From: Tateyamaria sp947503385
GTDB lineage: Bacteria > Pseudomonadota > Alphaproteobacteria > Rhodobacterales > Rhodobacteraceae
NCBI RefSeq assembly: GCF_051195235.1
Contig: NZ_JBNFZM010000002.1
Location: 682,001-746,000, forward strand
Length of the DNA stretch: 64,000 bases
Direction: 5' to 3'
Each line of letters starts with the position of its first letter. The first letter of the stretch is position 1. Below the pieces are notes generated by a model. The model saw nothing but the letters and a program-made list of their open reading frames with translations. It was not told where the DNA came from and searched no databases. The position numbers and the translations under genes are program-made. This document shows, one piece after another, positions 1-8,162 of the stretch.

Positions 1-158
1 TTCCGGATGCCCTGCGCGGCACCGGCGCGGGTCAGGCTTTGGTCAAGCGACTGGTCGCGGACGCGCGCGCCGAAGGCTGGAAGATCGTCCCGCTGTGCCC
101 ATTTGTGAACGCGCAACGTGCCATGCACCCCGAATGGGCGGACGCGTTCAACGTTTGA
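1..158 (+). CDS. GNAT-like N-acetyltransferase, C-terminal fragment
   Basis: Only the last 51 codons are in the window; the gene begins before base 1. The fragment opens with an RGTGAGQ-like segment, which resembles the acetyl-CoA pyrophosphate-binding motif (Q/R-x-x-G-x-G/A) of GNAT enzymes. It ends with a short helix and a Pro-Leu-Cys-Pro-Phe strand, as in the small YjdJ-type GNAT proteins of about 90-100 residues. The substrate cannot be told. It converges on the transglycosylase gene, with 37 bases between the stops. The GNAT call is an inference from one motif and the general shape. Confidence 0.6.
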   Translation, partial: PDALRGTGAGQALVKRLVADARAEGWKIVPLCPFVNAQRAMHPEWADAFNV

Positions 159-195
159 TCCGGGCATGGCCTGACGCAGCGCAGCGCCCCTGCGC

Positions 196-1002
196 TCAAT
201 TCAACGCGGCAAATACACATCCATCACTGGCAAGCTGCGGCGGCGTCACGCACAGGCCACGCGCCACCTGAAACGCGGCGAGCACCTTGGGCACGTAATC
301 CCGCGTCTCAGCATAAGGCGGCACGCCCGCGTGCTTGCGCACGGCCCCCTCGCCCGCATTGTATCCCGCCAGCACGAGGATCGGGTCGCGGTTAAACTCG
401 CCCATCAGCCAGTCGAGATATTTGACACCGCCCACGATATTCTGCGAGGCCGCAAGACTGTCGGTCACACCAAAGCGTGATGCGGTGGCGGGCATAAGCT
501 GCATCAGACCCTGCGCGCCCGCGCTGCTGACCGCATCCGGTTTGCCGGACGATTCCACCATCATCACGGCAAGAACAAGCGCGGGGGACACTTGCGTGCC
601 GATGGTCGCGCGCAGGATGTCCACACCATGCGCCTGCGCCACAGTCTGCATCTGTTGCAGGCGTGGGGCTGCCACGGGCGCTTTGGACCGCGCCAGCGCG
701 CTCAGCGCCGGTGCCAGACGTCCGGCCCCCGCTGCATCAAGGTCTGTTGCCACATCCGACCAGAACCAATCATAGCGAGCCGCATAAGCAGCAGGTGCCT
801 TGTCTTCGGTCGGATCGGTTTGCGGCACTTCGGCTTCGACCTCGGATGGGTCGATCTGCACAGTGATCCGCTTTTGAGTGCCTGCCGAGGGCGGTTTGAC
901 CCGCTTGGCGGAGAAATCCTTGAACGCCGGAGGATCCTTGGCCACAGCACTGCCACAGGCCAAACCCACCACAAGTCCTGCGATACACATCAATCTAAAC
1001 AT
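196..1002 (-). CDS. secreted lytic transglycosylase (SLT domain)
   Basis: This 268-residue protein should cleave peptidoglycan glycan strands in the periplasm. Residues 1-21 form a signal peptide ending Ser-Ala-Val-Ala. A Pro/Glu-rich linker follows, then an SLT domain from about residue 125. The predicted catalytic Glu150 lies in MMVESSG, followed by GLMQLMP (165-171) and AGYNAGEGA (212-220), the usual motif order of the family. I start at the ATG at 1002 because the signal peptide begins there; a longer frame to 1119 adds 39 residues without a signal. It is divergent from the Tad pilin genes, so it may open the wall for the pilus, but that is inference. Confidence 0.88.
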   Translation of the reverse strand: MFRLMCIAGLVVGLACGSAVAKDPPAFKDFSAKRVKPPSAGTQKRITVQIDPSEVEAEVPQTDPTEDKAPAAYAARYDWFWSDVATDLDAAGAGRLAPALSALARSKAPVAAPRLQQMQTVAQAHGVDILRATIGTQVSPALVLAVMMVESSGKPDAVSSAGAQGLMQLMPATASRFGVTDSLAASQNIVGGVKYLDWLMGEFNRDPILVLAGYNAGEGAVRKHAGVPPYAETRDYVPKVLAAFQVARGLCVTPPQLASDGCVFAALN

Positions 1003-1381
1003 ATAGCCTGCCTGCACGATGCTGCGTGCGGTTCTTTTTGACCGCCGGTTGTTTCCAGTATCGCAAAAAACCGCAATCCCATCCAGCATTGTAAATCTGA
1101 AAATCGGCAAGACTGCCATATTTGCCGCCTCGAATCCGGGTGCCGCACAAAAACAGGATTTTTATTCAGTTTTTTATGTTTATGAATCAGCGTCTTAGCC
1201 GCGCACGCCCACAATTTCCCTCTACGACGTGAAAAGCCCGCGAAGCCGCCAAAATCGTGCCCCATTCGGACGTCTATATGCAGCCATACCAAGTCGGACA
1301 GAGGCCAAAGAGAGAGAGCGGCCTCAACAACGGACGGCAAGGTACTAACGCAAACTTACTGATCCTTTGGAGGGACGTACT
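1003..1381. other. intergenic region between transglycosylase and first pilin
   Basis: This 379-base divergent region must carry the promoters of both the transglycosylase and the pilin genes. Bases about 1148-1195 are clearly AT-rich against the GC-rich background (runs of T and A). The other notable signal is a strong GGAGG ribosome site just before the pilin start at 1382. No -35/-10 pair or protein-binding palindrome could be assigned with confidence, and I see no gene. Confidence 0.5.
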
Positions 1382-1561
1382 ATGATCAAATTCATCAAAA
1401 ACTTCCGTAAAGACGAAGACGGCGCCGTGACAGTTGACTGGGTTGTTCTGACCGCTGCTGTGGTTGGCCTGGCCGTTGCTGCTTACACTTCGATCCAAAC
1501 CGGTGCCACCGAGCTGACAGCCGACACCGACACATTCCTGCAGGCACAAGACCCCAACTAA
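1382..1561 (+). CDS. Flp-family mini-pilin, first copy
   Basis: A 59-residue protein with a short basic/acidic leader, a Gly14 cleavage site and a hydrophobic helix (about residues 20-38), which is the layout of Flp/type IVb pilins. The segment after Gly14 reads AVTVDWVVLTAA: Asp stands at +5 and Trp at +6, where classic Flp pilins have Glu-Tyr. A strong GGAGG sits before the ATG at 1382, which decides this start over one 15 bases upstream. It heads the Tad locus, so it is the likely major pilin, processed by the peptidase encoded at 11738. A perfect hairpin follows the stop. Confidence 0.82.
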   Translation: MIKFIKNFRKDEDGAVTVDWVVLTAAVVGLAVAAYTSIQTGATELTADTDTFLQAQDPN

Positions 1562-1593
1562 GTTGGTCTGACCTGACAGTGTGAAACTGCATG

Positions 1594-1623
1594 GGGCCGT
1601 GACCAAGACCTTGGTCACGGCCC
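1594..1623 (+). terminator. 13-bp perfect hairpin between the two pilin genes
   Basis: Bases 1594-1606 pair perfectly with 1611-1623 around a 4-base GACC loop. Only three T residues follow, so it could be a partial terminator or a 3' stabilising stem that raises the first pilin mRNA over downstream genes. Confidence 0.7.
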
Positions 1624-1668
1624 TTTGCATGAAGTTGGCAGTTGGAACCATTCAGTGAGGTTATTGAA

Positions 1669-1845
1669 ATGAAGCATGTCATCACATCATATGCGCGGGA
1701 CGAATCCGGCGCGGTCACCGTAGACTGGGTCGTGTTGACGGCGGCAATCGTGGCATTGGCCGTGGCGCTTGTGCTCACGCTCACAAACGGTTCTGTCGGC
1801 GTCTCCGCTGGCGTCGAAGCGTTCTTGTCCAGCTGGTCCTTCTAA
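1669..1845 (+). CDS. Flp-family mini-pilin, second copy
   Basis: A 58-residue paralogue of the first pilin. Both carry Asp-Glu-x-Gly, then AVTVDWVVLTAA, with Gly14 as the predicted prepilin peptidase site and Asp at +5. The tails after the hydrophobic helix differ fully: this one is Gly/Ser-rich and ends Ser-Trp-Ser-Phe. The start at 1669 is chosen because TGAGG lies 8 bases before it; an upstream in-frame ATG at 1642 lacks a site. It may be an alternative or minor subunit. Codon choice in the shared segment differs between the copies, so the duplication is not recent. Confidence 0.8.
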   Translation: MKHVITSYARDESGAVTVDWVVLTAAIVALAVALVLTLTNGSVGVSAGVEAFLSSWSF

Positions 1846-1866
1846 GCTGGCTGAAATCTGAATACC

Positions 1867-1892
1867 GCGCGCGCCCAACCGGACGCGCGCGC
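1867..1892 (+). terminator. GC-repeat hairpin after second pilin
   Basis: An 8-bp GC alternation at 1867-1874 can pair with 1885-1892 across a 10-base loop. It lies 21 bases after the second pilin stop. The following tract has scattered T residues only, so terminator function is uncertain. Confidence 0.42.
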
Positions 1893-2050
1893 TGTTCTGT
1901 TTGGGGCATGGCCGTTTTATTGGGGTCCGCGCCGCTCGCTCTGCCGCAGAGCGACCGCACCTGTTCCCTCAAAATGCCACATTCAGACAATACAAATACT
2001 GCAAGAGGCCCCACCTGATTCAATACGGGCCCAAGTTATGAGGTGCTGAG

Positions 2051-2908
2051 ATGCGAATGGTATTCGGACTGGTGTTGGTCGCCGGTGTCGCCCTTGCGGG
2101 GGGCGCTGTGTATATGGCCAAAAATTATATTGGTCAGTACCAAACTGCGTTGGCCAAAGAGCGGGCGCAGCGCGAAAAGATCGTACCAACCGTGCCCGTC
2201 TTTGTGGCCGAGCGGCAGCTGAAATACGGCGAGGCCCTCACCGCAGAAGATGTCCGCACCGTGGATTGGCCCGAAACGGCCATTCCCGAAGGTGCATTTA
2301 CCGCCGACAATCCCCTGTTCCCCGAAGGCGTGACAGACCCCCGCGTGGTTCTGCGTGTCATGGAAAAGAACGAAGCCATCCTCGCGGTCAAAGTGACCGA
2401 ACCGGGTGAAGAGGCGGGCATCACGTCCCGGCTGGAGCGCGGAATGCGCGCCTTTGCCATCAAAGTGGATGTGGCCACCGGTGTATCCGGCTTCTTGCGG
2501 CCCGGTGACCGCGTTGACGTCTACTGGACCGGTCGGGTGGATCAAAGCCTGAGCCAAGCGCGTGGAGAGGTGACCAAACTGATCGAGGCGGGCGTCAAAC
2601 TTATCGCCATTGACCAGAACACCCAAGGCGATCTGGACGGCGCGACGATTGCGCAGACGGTGACCGTTGCCGCGAGCCCCAGCCAAGTCGCCGGTCTGGC
2701 ACAGGCGCAGTCGACCGGACGTCTGTCGCTGTCGCTTGTTGGCGCTGAGGACGACACAATTGCCGGCGCGATTGAGGTGGACCAGCGTTCGCTGCTTGGC
2801 ATCACCGAAGAAGCCGAGATCGCAGAGGTCGAAGAAGAGCAGACATGTTCGATCCGCACACGTCGCGGCGCCGAGGTTGTCGAAATCCCGATCCCCTGTA
2901 CAAACTAA
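2051..2908 (+). CDS. cpaB: Tad pilus assembly protein CpaB (RcpC)
   Basis: A 285-residue periplasmic protein with an N-terminal membrane anchor (residues about 3-22), then a SAF-type domain (residues about 48-110: VPVFVAERQLKYGEALTAED) and the CpaB/RcpC core containing FLRPGDRVDVYW (about 152-163). CpaB proteins associate with the secretin channel of the Tad machine. GAGG 7-11 bases before the ATG supports the start. It follows the pilins after 205 bases and is followed by its own terminator-like hairpin. The length is usual for the family (about 260-310). Confidence 0.92.
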   Translation: MRMVFGLVLVAGVALAGGAVYMAKNYIGQYQTALAKERAQREKIVPTVPVFVAERQLKYGEALTAEDVRTVDWPETAIPEGAFTADNPLFPEGVTDPRVVLRVMEKNEAILAVKVTEPGEEAGITSRLERGMRAFAIKVDVATGVSGFLRPGDRVDVYWTGRVDQSLSQARGEVTKLIEAGVKLIAIDQNTQGDLDGATIAQTVTVAASPSQVAGLAQAQSTGRLSLSLVGAEDDTIAGAIEVDQRSLLGITEEAEIAEVEEEQTCSIRTRRGAEVVEIPIPCTN

Positions 2909-2930
2909 GTCCAAATTCAATGGCTTAACG

Positions 2931-2957
2931 CGGCGCCCCCTTTGCGGGCGCCGTTTT
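2931..2957 (+). terminator. intrinsic terminator after cpaB
   Basis: An 8-bp GC-only stem (2931-2938 with 2946-2953) with a 7-base loop is followed directly by TTTT. This is a textbook shape and suggests that transcription at least partly stops between cpaB and cpaC. Confidence 0.75.
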
Positions 2958-3103
2958 CGGTTTGTGGCCCTGTTGCCAGTTATCCACATAAAACCCATCG
3001 CTGAAGTCATTGATTCTTGCAAAAAAATCCAATTGCGCGCATCTTGCTGAAAACGACGGGCACAAAGACCCGGCATTGAGGCGTGATCAAAAAGGCAGGT
3101 CAC

Positions 3104-4534
3104 ATGAAAATCGACGGACTATTCAAAGCGGCCCTCACCGGGCTGGTACTGGCTATGGGCCCGATTGCGGCGGACATGGCTTCGGCAGAAACACTGCGGG
3201 TCGTGCGCGAGGCGACGTCTCGCACGCTCAACGTCCCCATGAACAGGGCGGTTGTGGTCGAAAGCGATACGGCCTTTGCCGAGTTGAGCATCGCGAACCC
3301 CGCGATTGCAGACATCTCATCTCTCAGCGACCGCACGATCTATGTGCTGGGCAAGGCCCCCGGCCTGACCACGCTGACGCTGCTGGACGGCAACGGACGC
3401 CTGATCACGAATGTGAATGTGCGTGTCGCCGCAGACATCTCCGAGTTCAAAGAACGGCTGCGGCAGATCCTGCCCGGTGAAAAAATCGAAGTGCGCACTG
3501 CCAATGACGGTATCGTTCTGTCTGGTATCGTGTCGTCCACGCAGCGGCTGCAACGCGCGCTGGATCTGGCCGAACGTTACGCCGAGGGGCGCGTGAGCAA
3601 CCTGATGACCGTGGGTGGCATCCAGCAGGTCATGCTGAAAGTCCGCTTTGCTGAAATGAACCGGTCGGTGTCCAAATCGCTCAGTTCTTCGTTGAGCCTG
3701 GGTGGCACGATCTTTTCCGGTGATGTGGGCCTGAGCGGCGGCACAAATACCAACGTAACAGCCGGTGGCGTCGCCAATGGCATCGGCGGCACGCTGCCTG
3801 CCACAAACGACAATGCGGGCGCCGTGCTCTTTGGATTCAACGCGGGCAACACCCAAGTGGGTCTGCTGCTCGAAGCGCTTGAAACCAAAGGGGTTGTGCG
3901 CACTCTGGCCGAACCGAACCTTGTGGCCCTGTCCGGCCAAGAGGCGAAATTCCTTGCGGGTGGCGAATATCCCGTTCCCGTCAGCCAAGAAGACGGCGTT
4001 GTCACCATTGAATTCAAACCCTTTGGCGTTGAGTTGAACTTTATCCCGCGTGTTGTGGGCAAGGACCTCATCAACCTCGAACTCGAAGCAGCCGTGTCGG
4101 CCATCGACCCCACCAACGGGATCACGATCGACGCCTTTACCATCGACGCCTTCAGCCGCCGCGAAACATCGTCGACGGTCGAACTGCGCGACGGCGAAAG
4201 CTTTGCCATCGCCGGCCTGCTCGAAGACAACTTTGTCGACAGCAACCAGCAACTGCCCTGGCTGGGTGATGTGCCGGTTCTGGGCGCGCTGTTCCGCAGC
4301 GCTTCGTATCAGCGCGAACAGACCGAGCTGGTCATTATCATCACCGCGCACCTTGTGACCCCGGTCCAAGGTGATGTTCTTGCCCTGCCCACCGACCGCA
4401 TCAAACCACCCACCGAACAGGACCTGTTCCTGCACGGTCGCGTGGCCGCGGGCACGCGCACCCCCAAAGCGGGTGCCGCCGGTGAGGTTGCCAAACAGGA
4501 CTTCAGCGGCTCATATGGCTACGTGTTGGATTAA
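3104..4534 (+). CDS. cpaC: Tad pilus secretin CpaC (RcpA)
   Basis: A 476-residue outer-membrane secretin through which the Flp pilus should pass. It has a signal peptide (1 to about 26, ending Ala-Ser-Ala), an N-terminal pilus-secretin domain (about 30-100), a BON-like domain (about 105-170), and the secretin core from about 185 to 430, including VPV near the gate and the typical late segment LPWLGDVPVLGALFRS. Start choice: the ATG at 3104 begins the signal peptide and has AGG upstream; a GTG at 3083 in frame is possible but has poor spacing. It is followed after 9 bases by the OmpA lipoprotein. Confidence 0.93.
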   Translation: MKIDGLFKAALTGLVLAMGPIAADMASAETLRVVREATSRTLNVPMNRAVVVESDTAFAELSIANPAIADISSLSDRTIYVLGKAPGLTTLTLLDGNGRLITNVNVRVAADISEFKERLRQILPGEKIEVRTANDGIVLSGIVSSTQRLQRALDLAERYAEGRVSNLMTVGGIQQVMLKVRFAEMNRSVSKSLSSSLSLGGTIFSGDVGLSGGTNTNVTAGGVANGIGGTLPATNDNAGAVLFGFNAGNTQVGLLLEALETKGVVRTLAEPNLVALSGQEAKFLAGGEYPVPVSQEDGVVTIEFKPFGVELNFIPRVVGKDLINLELEAAVSAIDPTNGITIDAFTIDAFSRRETSSTVELRDGESFAIAGLLEDNFVDSNQQLPWLGDVPVLGALFRSASYQREQTELVIIITAHLVTPVQGDVLALPTDRIKPPTEQDLFLHGRVAAGTRTPKAGAAGEVAKQDFSGSYGYVLD

Positions 4535-4543
4535 GGACAGGTC

Positions 4544-5209
4544 ATGAAACCGATCACCACAGCCCTACTGGCAGGCAGCGTCGCACTTTCCGCGTGCGGG
4601 CCGTCCAATGATCCGGTCTACACCCAGTTCTACCGTGAGGCTGGCGCCATTTCGGACACCGGCTCCTTTGGCAACGCCACGGCGAACAACACGCTGATCC
4701 TGACCGGGGAACGCCAGTACTCCTTTGATCTTGCTCAACGTTTTGCCTCCGAAGTGCTGACAACCGTCAACTTCGCCTTCAATTCGTCGCAACTGGACGC
4801 CGGTGCACAGGATGCGCTGCGCCAGCAAGCCACGTGGATCCGCCAATTCCCCGAAGTGCGCTTTCGCGTCTACGGGCATACCGATGCGGTGGGCTCCAGC
4901 GGGTATAACAAACGTCTGGGCCTTGCGCGTGCGCGCGCTGTTGTCAGTTTTCTGACGACGCAGGGAATCGACCGCTCGCGGCTCGAAGCGGTGGCGTCCT
5001 TTGGCGAGACCCAGCCGCTGATCGTGACCCAAGGGCGCGAACGCCGCAATCGCCGCACCGTGACCGAGGTGACCGGATTCGTCCGCAACCACCCCAATGT
5101 GCTCGACGGTCGCTACGCTCAGATCGTGTATCGTGATTATATCCAGTCCGCGCAGGCTCCGACGGCCCTCACGGGCATCGTGGGCGCGGATTTGCGCACC
5201 GAACAGTAA
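4544..5209 (+). CDS. OmpA-family lipoprotein of the Tad locus
   Basis: A 221-residue lipoprotein: the lipobox LSAC puts the lipidated Cys at residue 18. The C-terminal half is an OmpA-like peptidoglycan-binding domain with the pattern VNFAFNSSQLD ... YGHTDAVGSSGYN ... LGLARARAV ... RRNRRT. It stands where cpaD (a small lipoprotein) is usually found in Tad loci, and probably anchors the secretin to the wall. That role is inference; the OmpA domain is seen. It lies 9 bases after cpaC and ends before a strong hairpin. Confidence 0.88.
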   Translation: MKPITTALLAGSVALSACGPSNDPVYTQFYREAGAISDTGSFGNATANNTLILTGERQYSFDLAQRFASEVLTTVNFAFNSSQLDAGAQDALRQQATWIRQFPEVRFRVYGHTDAVGSSGYNKRLGLARARAVVSFLTTQGIDRSRLEAVASFGETQPLIVTQGRERRNRRTVTEVTGFVRNHPNVLDGRYAQIVYRDYIQSAQAPTALTGIVGADLRTEQ

Positions 5210-5235
5210 GGTTTTTCTAAAATTTGGCCTGACCG

Positions 5236-5269
5236 AACGGGCGCGGACAATCCTCTGTCCGCGCCCGTT
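5236..5269 (+). terminator. 14-bp perfect hairpin after the OmpA lipoprotein
   Basis: Bases 5236-5249 pair perfectly with 5256-5269 around a 6-base loop. The T tract after it is poor, so it may act as a partial terminator or an mRNA stabiliser between cpaC/ompA and cpaE. Confidence 0.7.
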
Positions 5270-5448
5270 ATCGTTGTGAGATACCCAACAATTGGAGTTT
5301 TTTGGCCCAAATCTCGCCTGAATTCGCTGCGACAACGCTTGCGAAGGGACACGTGCGACCAATCCGTGCGCGTCTGGGTGGGCAACCGCCGTCACCTTCG
5401 GGACAGGTCCCGGATACGACGGCCAAGCCCCTGAATTAAAAGGACGAG

Positions 5449-6693
5449 ATGGCAATGAGCAGCACAATGCCACAACCTGAAACGGCGCCGATCGCCGCCT
5501 GCACCATCAGCCGCGATGTGCAGAACTTCGATCTGCTGATCGAGGATATGGAACAGTGCATGGGCGAAAGCTGGGGCGATCTGGGTTTTGCCGAGGCTTT
5601 GGCCTACTTTAACCAACCCGATGCCGAAGCGATGGAATTCGTCGCGCTGGCCATCGACGATTCGGATGAGGACAACCTGGTTCTGCTGGGCGAGATTATC
5701 TCGCAGGCCAAGGCGCGTGGCATCAAGGTCATTCTAATTGCCGAGGACGTGACGCCCGCCGCGCTGCACCAGTTGTTGCGCCAAGGCGCGGACGAATTTG
5801 TCCCCTACCCGCTGCCCGAAGGTGAGTTGCAGCAAGCCATTGAGCGTATCCGCGCCGCGCATCAGCCGCAGCGCGTCGAGGAAGAGCGGACCGCGCAACT
5901 GAAATCCGGCACCAACAAACAGGGCGCCGTCTTTGTCACACACGGCATCGCGGGCGGCACCGGATCGACCACACTGGCCGTTAACCTTGCGTGGGAACTG
6001 GCAGAGCTGTGCGGCGGCGAGACACCGAACGTGTGCCTGTTGGACTTTGATTTCCAATTCGGCACCGCCTCCACCTATCTCGACCTTGCCCGCCGCGAGG
6101 CCGTATTCGAAATGCTGTCCGATACCGAAAGCATGGACGAAGAAACGTTCGGCCAGTCGCTCTTGACCTATGGGGACAAGTTGCAAGTGCTGACCGCGCC
6201 GTCAGATATGATCCCGCTCGACATCGTATCGCCCGAAGATATCAACCGGGTGATCGAAATGGCACGCGCGCATTTCGACTATGTGATCATCGACATGCCT
6301 TCGACCCTCGTGCAGTGGACAGAAACCGTGCTCAACGCGGCGCATCTCTATTTCACCACGCTCGAAATCGACATGCGGTCGGCGCAGAACACGCTGCGGT
6401 TCAAGCGGGCATTGCAATCCGAAGAACTGCCGGTCGAAAAGCTGCGCTATGTGCTCAACCGTGCGCCCAAATTCACCGATCTGGGCGGCAGGGCGCGGGT
6501 CAAGCGTTTGGGCGAAAGCCTCGATATCTCGATCGAAGTGCAACTGCCCGATGGCGGCAAACCGATCACCCAGTCTGCCGATCACGGCGCGCCACTGGCA
6601 GAATCCGCGGCCAAGAACCCGCTGCGCCGCGAAATCGCCAAGCTGGCTGCATCCATTCACGAGCTCAACGCTTCCCATTCCGAGGCAGCGTAA
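5449..6693 (+). CDS. cpaE: Tad pilus localization ATPase-like protein CpaE (TadZ)
   Basis: A 414-residue cytoplasmic MinD/ParA-like protein that in this family places the Tad machine at the pole. Residues about 12-135 look like an atypical receiver domain. The ATPase part begins near 158 with a degenerate Walker A: GGTGSTT (169-175), where Ser replaces the P-loop Lys, as is common in CpaE/TadZ. LLDFDFQFGT (197-206) is the switch/Walker-B-like segment. AAAGGA sits before the ATG at 5449. The gene is 24 bases from cpaF and probably co-transcribed with it. Loss of the Lys suggests nucleotide binding without normal hydrolysis. Confidence 0.92.
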   Translation: MAMSSTMPQPETAPIAACTISRDVQNFDLLIEDMEQCMGESWGDLGFAEALAYFNQPDAEAMEFVALAIDDSDEDNLVLLGEIISQAKARGIKVILIAEDVTPAALHQLLRQGADEFVPYPLPEGELQQAIERIRAAHQPQRVEEERTAQLKSGTNKQGAVFVTHGIAGGTGSTTLAVNLAWELAELCGGETPNVCLLDFDFQFGTASTYLDLARREAVFEMLSDTESMDEETFGQSLLTYGDKLQVLTAPSDMIPLDIVSPEDINRVIEMARAHFDYVIIDMPSTLVQWTETVLNAAHLYFTTLEIDMRSAQNTLRFKRALQSEELPVEKLRYVLNRAPKFTDLGGRARVKRLGESLDISIEVQLPDGGKPITQSADHGAPLAESAAKNPLRREIAKLAASIHELNASHSEAA

Positions 6694-6717
6694 AGCGCGG
6701 TCATTTGAGGTAGATAC

Positions 6718-8148
6718 ATGTTTTCCAAGTACAAAAAAGCCGCTCCAACCCCCGCCCCTGCCCCGGCAGAGAAGGTGACGGAACTGCCCAAAGCAGATTC
6801 GCCCGCCAAGGTCGCGCGCAAGGCCAACACCCAAGCGCCCGCTCAGGTCACCCCCATGGACAAAGAGCGCAAGCGCAAGGAGCGGATTGGCGAGATCAAG
6901 CTGGAACTGCACCGCGCGCTCTTGGACAACCTCAACCTTGCAGCGCTTGAACATGCGTCTGAACAGGACCTGCGTCAGGAAATCATCGCGATCACCGGCG
7001 AGGTGCTGGAAGAAAAAAATATCATCCTCAACCGCGAGGACCGACAGACCCTCAATCAGGAACTGTTCGACGAAGTCACGGGCCTTGGCCCGCTTGAGAC
7101 GTTGCTCAAGGATGACACGGTCAACGATATTCTGGTGAACGGCCCCAAGCAGATTTTTGTCGAACGGGCCGGTAAACTGCAACTGACCGACATCACCTTC
7201 AAAGACGAACGCCACCTGCTGCGCATCATCGACAAGATCGTGAGCGCTGTGGGGCGTCGTGTGGACGAATCCAACCCATATGTGGACGCTCGTTTGCAGG
7301 ACGGATCACGTTTCAACGCGATGGTGCCCCCGATTGCGGTGGACGGCAGCCTCGTGTCCATCCGGAAATTCAAAAAAGACAAGCTGGGCGTGGACGACCT
7401 TGTCCAGTTCGGTGCCTTTACCGAAGAAATGGCCGCCTATTTGCAGGCCGCAGTGGCCACACGCCTGAACATTATCGTTTCGGGCGGTACGGGCTCGGGT
7501 AAGACCACAACGCTTAACGCGCTGTCATCGTTCATCGACAACGCCGAGCGCATCCTGACCATCGAAGATACGGCGGAACTGCAACTGCAACAGACACATG
7601 TGGGCCGGATGGAAAGCCGTCCACCCAACGTCGAGGGCAAAGGCGAAGTCAGCCCGCGCGATTGTCTTAAAAACGCCCTTCGGATGCGCCCCGACCGGAT
7701 CATCGTGGGCGAGACCCGCGGCGAAGAAGTCATCGACATGCTTCAGGCCATGAACACCGGCCACGACGGGTCCATGACCACGATCCACGCGAACTCTGCG
7801 CGCGACGGTATCAGCCGTCTGGAAAACATGATTGCGATGGCGGGCATTGAAATGCCCATCAAGGCCGTGCGCAGTCAGGTGTCGTCGGCTGTGAACCTAA
7901 TCGTGCAGGCTTCTCGCCTGCAGGACGGCTCGCGCCGCATGACCTCCATCACCGAGATCACCGGCATGGAAGGCGACGTTATCTCCATGCAGGAAATCTT
8001 TCGATATCAGCGGGTTGGCCTGACACCGGACAACAAGATCATCGGTCACTTTACCGCCACGGGCGTGCGTTCGCACTTTGCCGAACGCTTCCGTCTGTGG
8101 GGGTATGACCTGCCCGCCTCCATCTACGAACCCGTTGCGGCCGAGTAA
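6718..8148 (+). CDS. cpaF: Tad pilus assembly ATPase CpaF (TadA)
   Basis: The 476-residue secretion ATPase that should power pilus assembly at the inner membrane. After a Pro/Ala-rich, variable N-terminus it shows Walker A GGTGSGKTT (256-264), the Asp box TIEDTAE (281-287), Walker B RIIVGETRG (327-335) and the His box TGHDGSMTTIHAN (347-359), all in the order of the VirB11/GspE-like CpaF family. All expected residues are present. It is followed by tadB 14 bases later. Confidence 0.96.
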   Translation: MFSKYKKAAPTPAPAPAEKVTELPKADSPAKVARKANTQAPAQVTPMDKERKRKERIGEIKLELHRALLDNLNLAALEHASEQDLRQEIIAITGEVLEEKNIILNREDRQTLNQELFDEVTGLGPLETLLKDDTVNDILVNGPKQIFVERAGKLQLTDITFKDERHLLRIIDKIVSAVGRRVDESNPYVDARLQDGSRFNAMVPPIAVDGSLVSIRKFKKDKLGVDDLVQFGAFTEEMAAYLQAAVATRLNIIVSGGTGSGKTTTLNALSSFIDNAERILTIEDTAELQLQQTHVGRMESRPPNVEGKGEVSPRDCLKNALRMRPDRIIVGETRGEEVIDMLQAMNTGHDGSMTTIHANSARDGISRLENMIAMAGIEMPIKAVRSQVSSAVNLIVQASRLQDGSRRMTSITEITGMEGDVISMQEIFRYQRVGLTPDNKIIGHFTATGVRSHFAERFRLWGYDLPASIYEPVAAE

Positions 8149-8162
8149 GGATTACCCACGTT

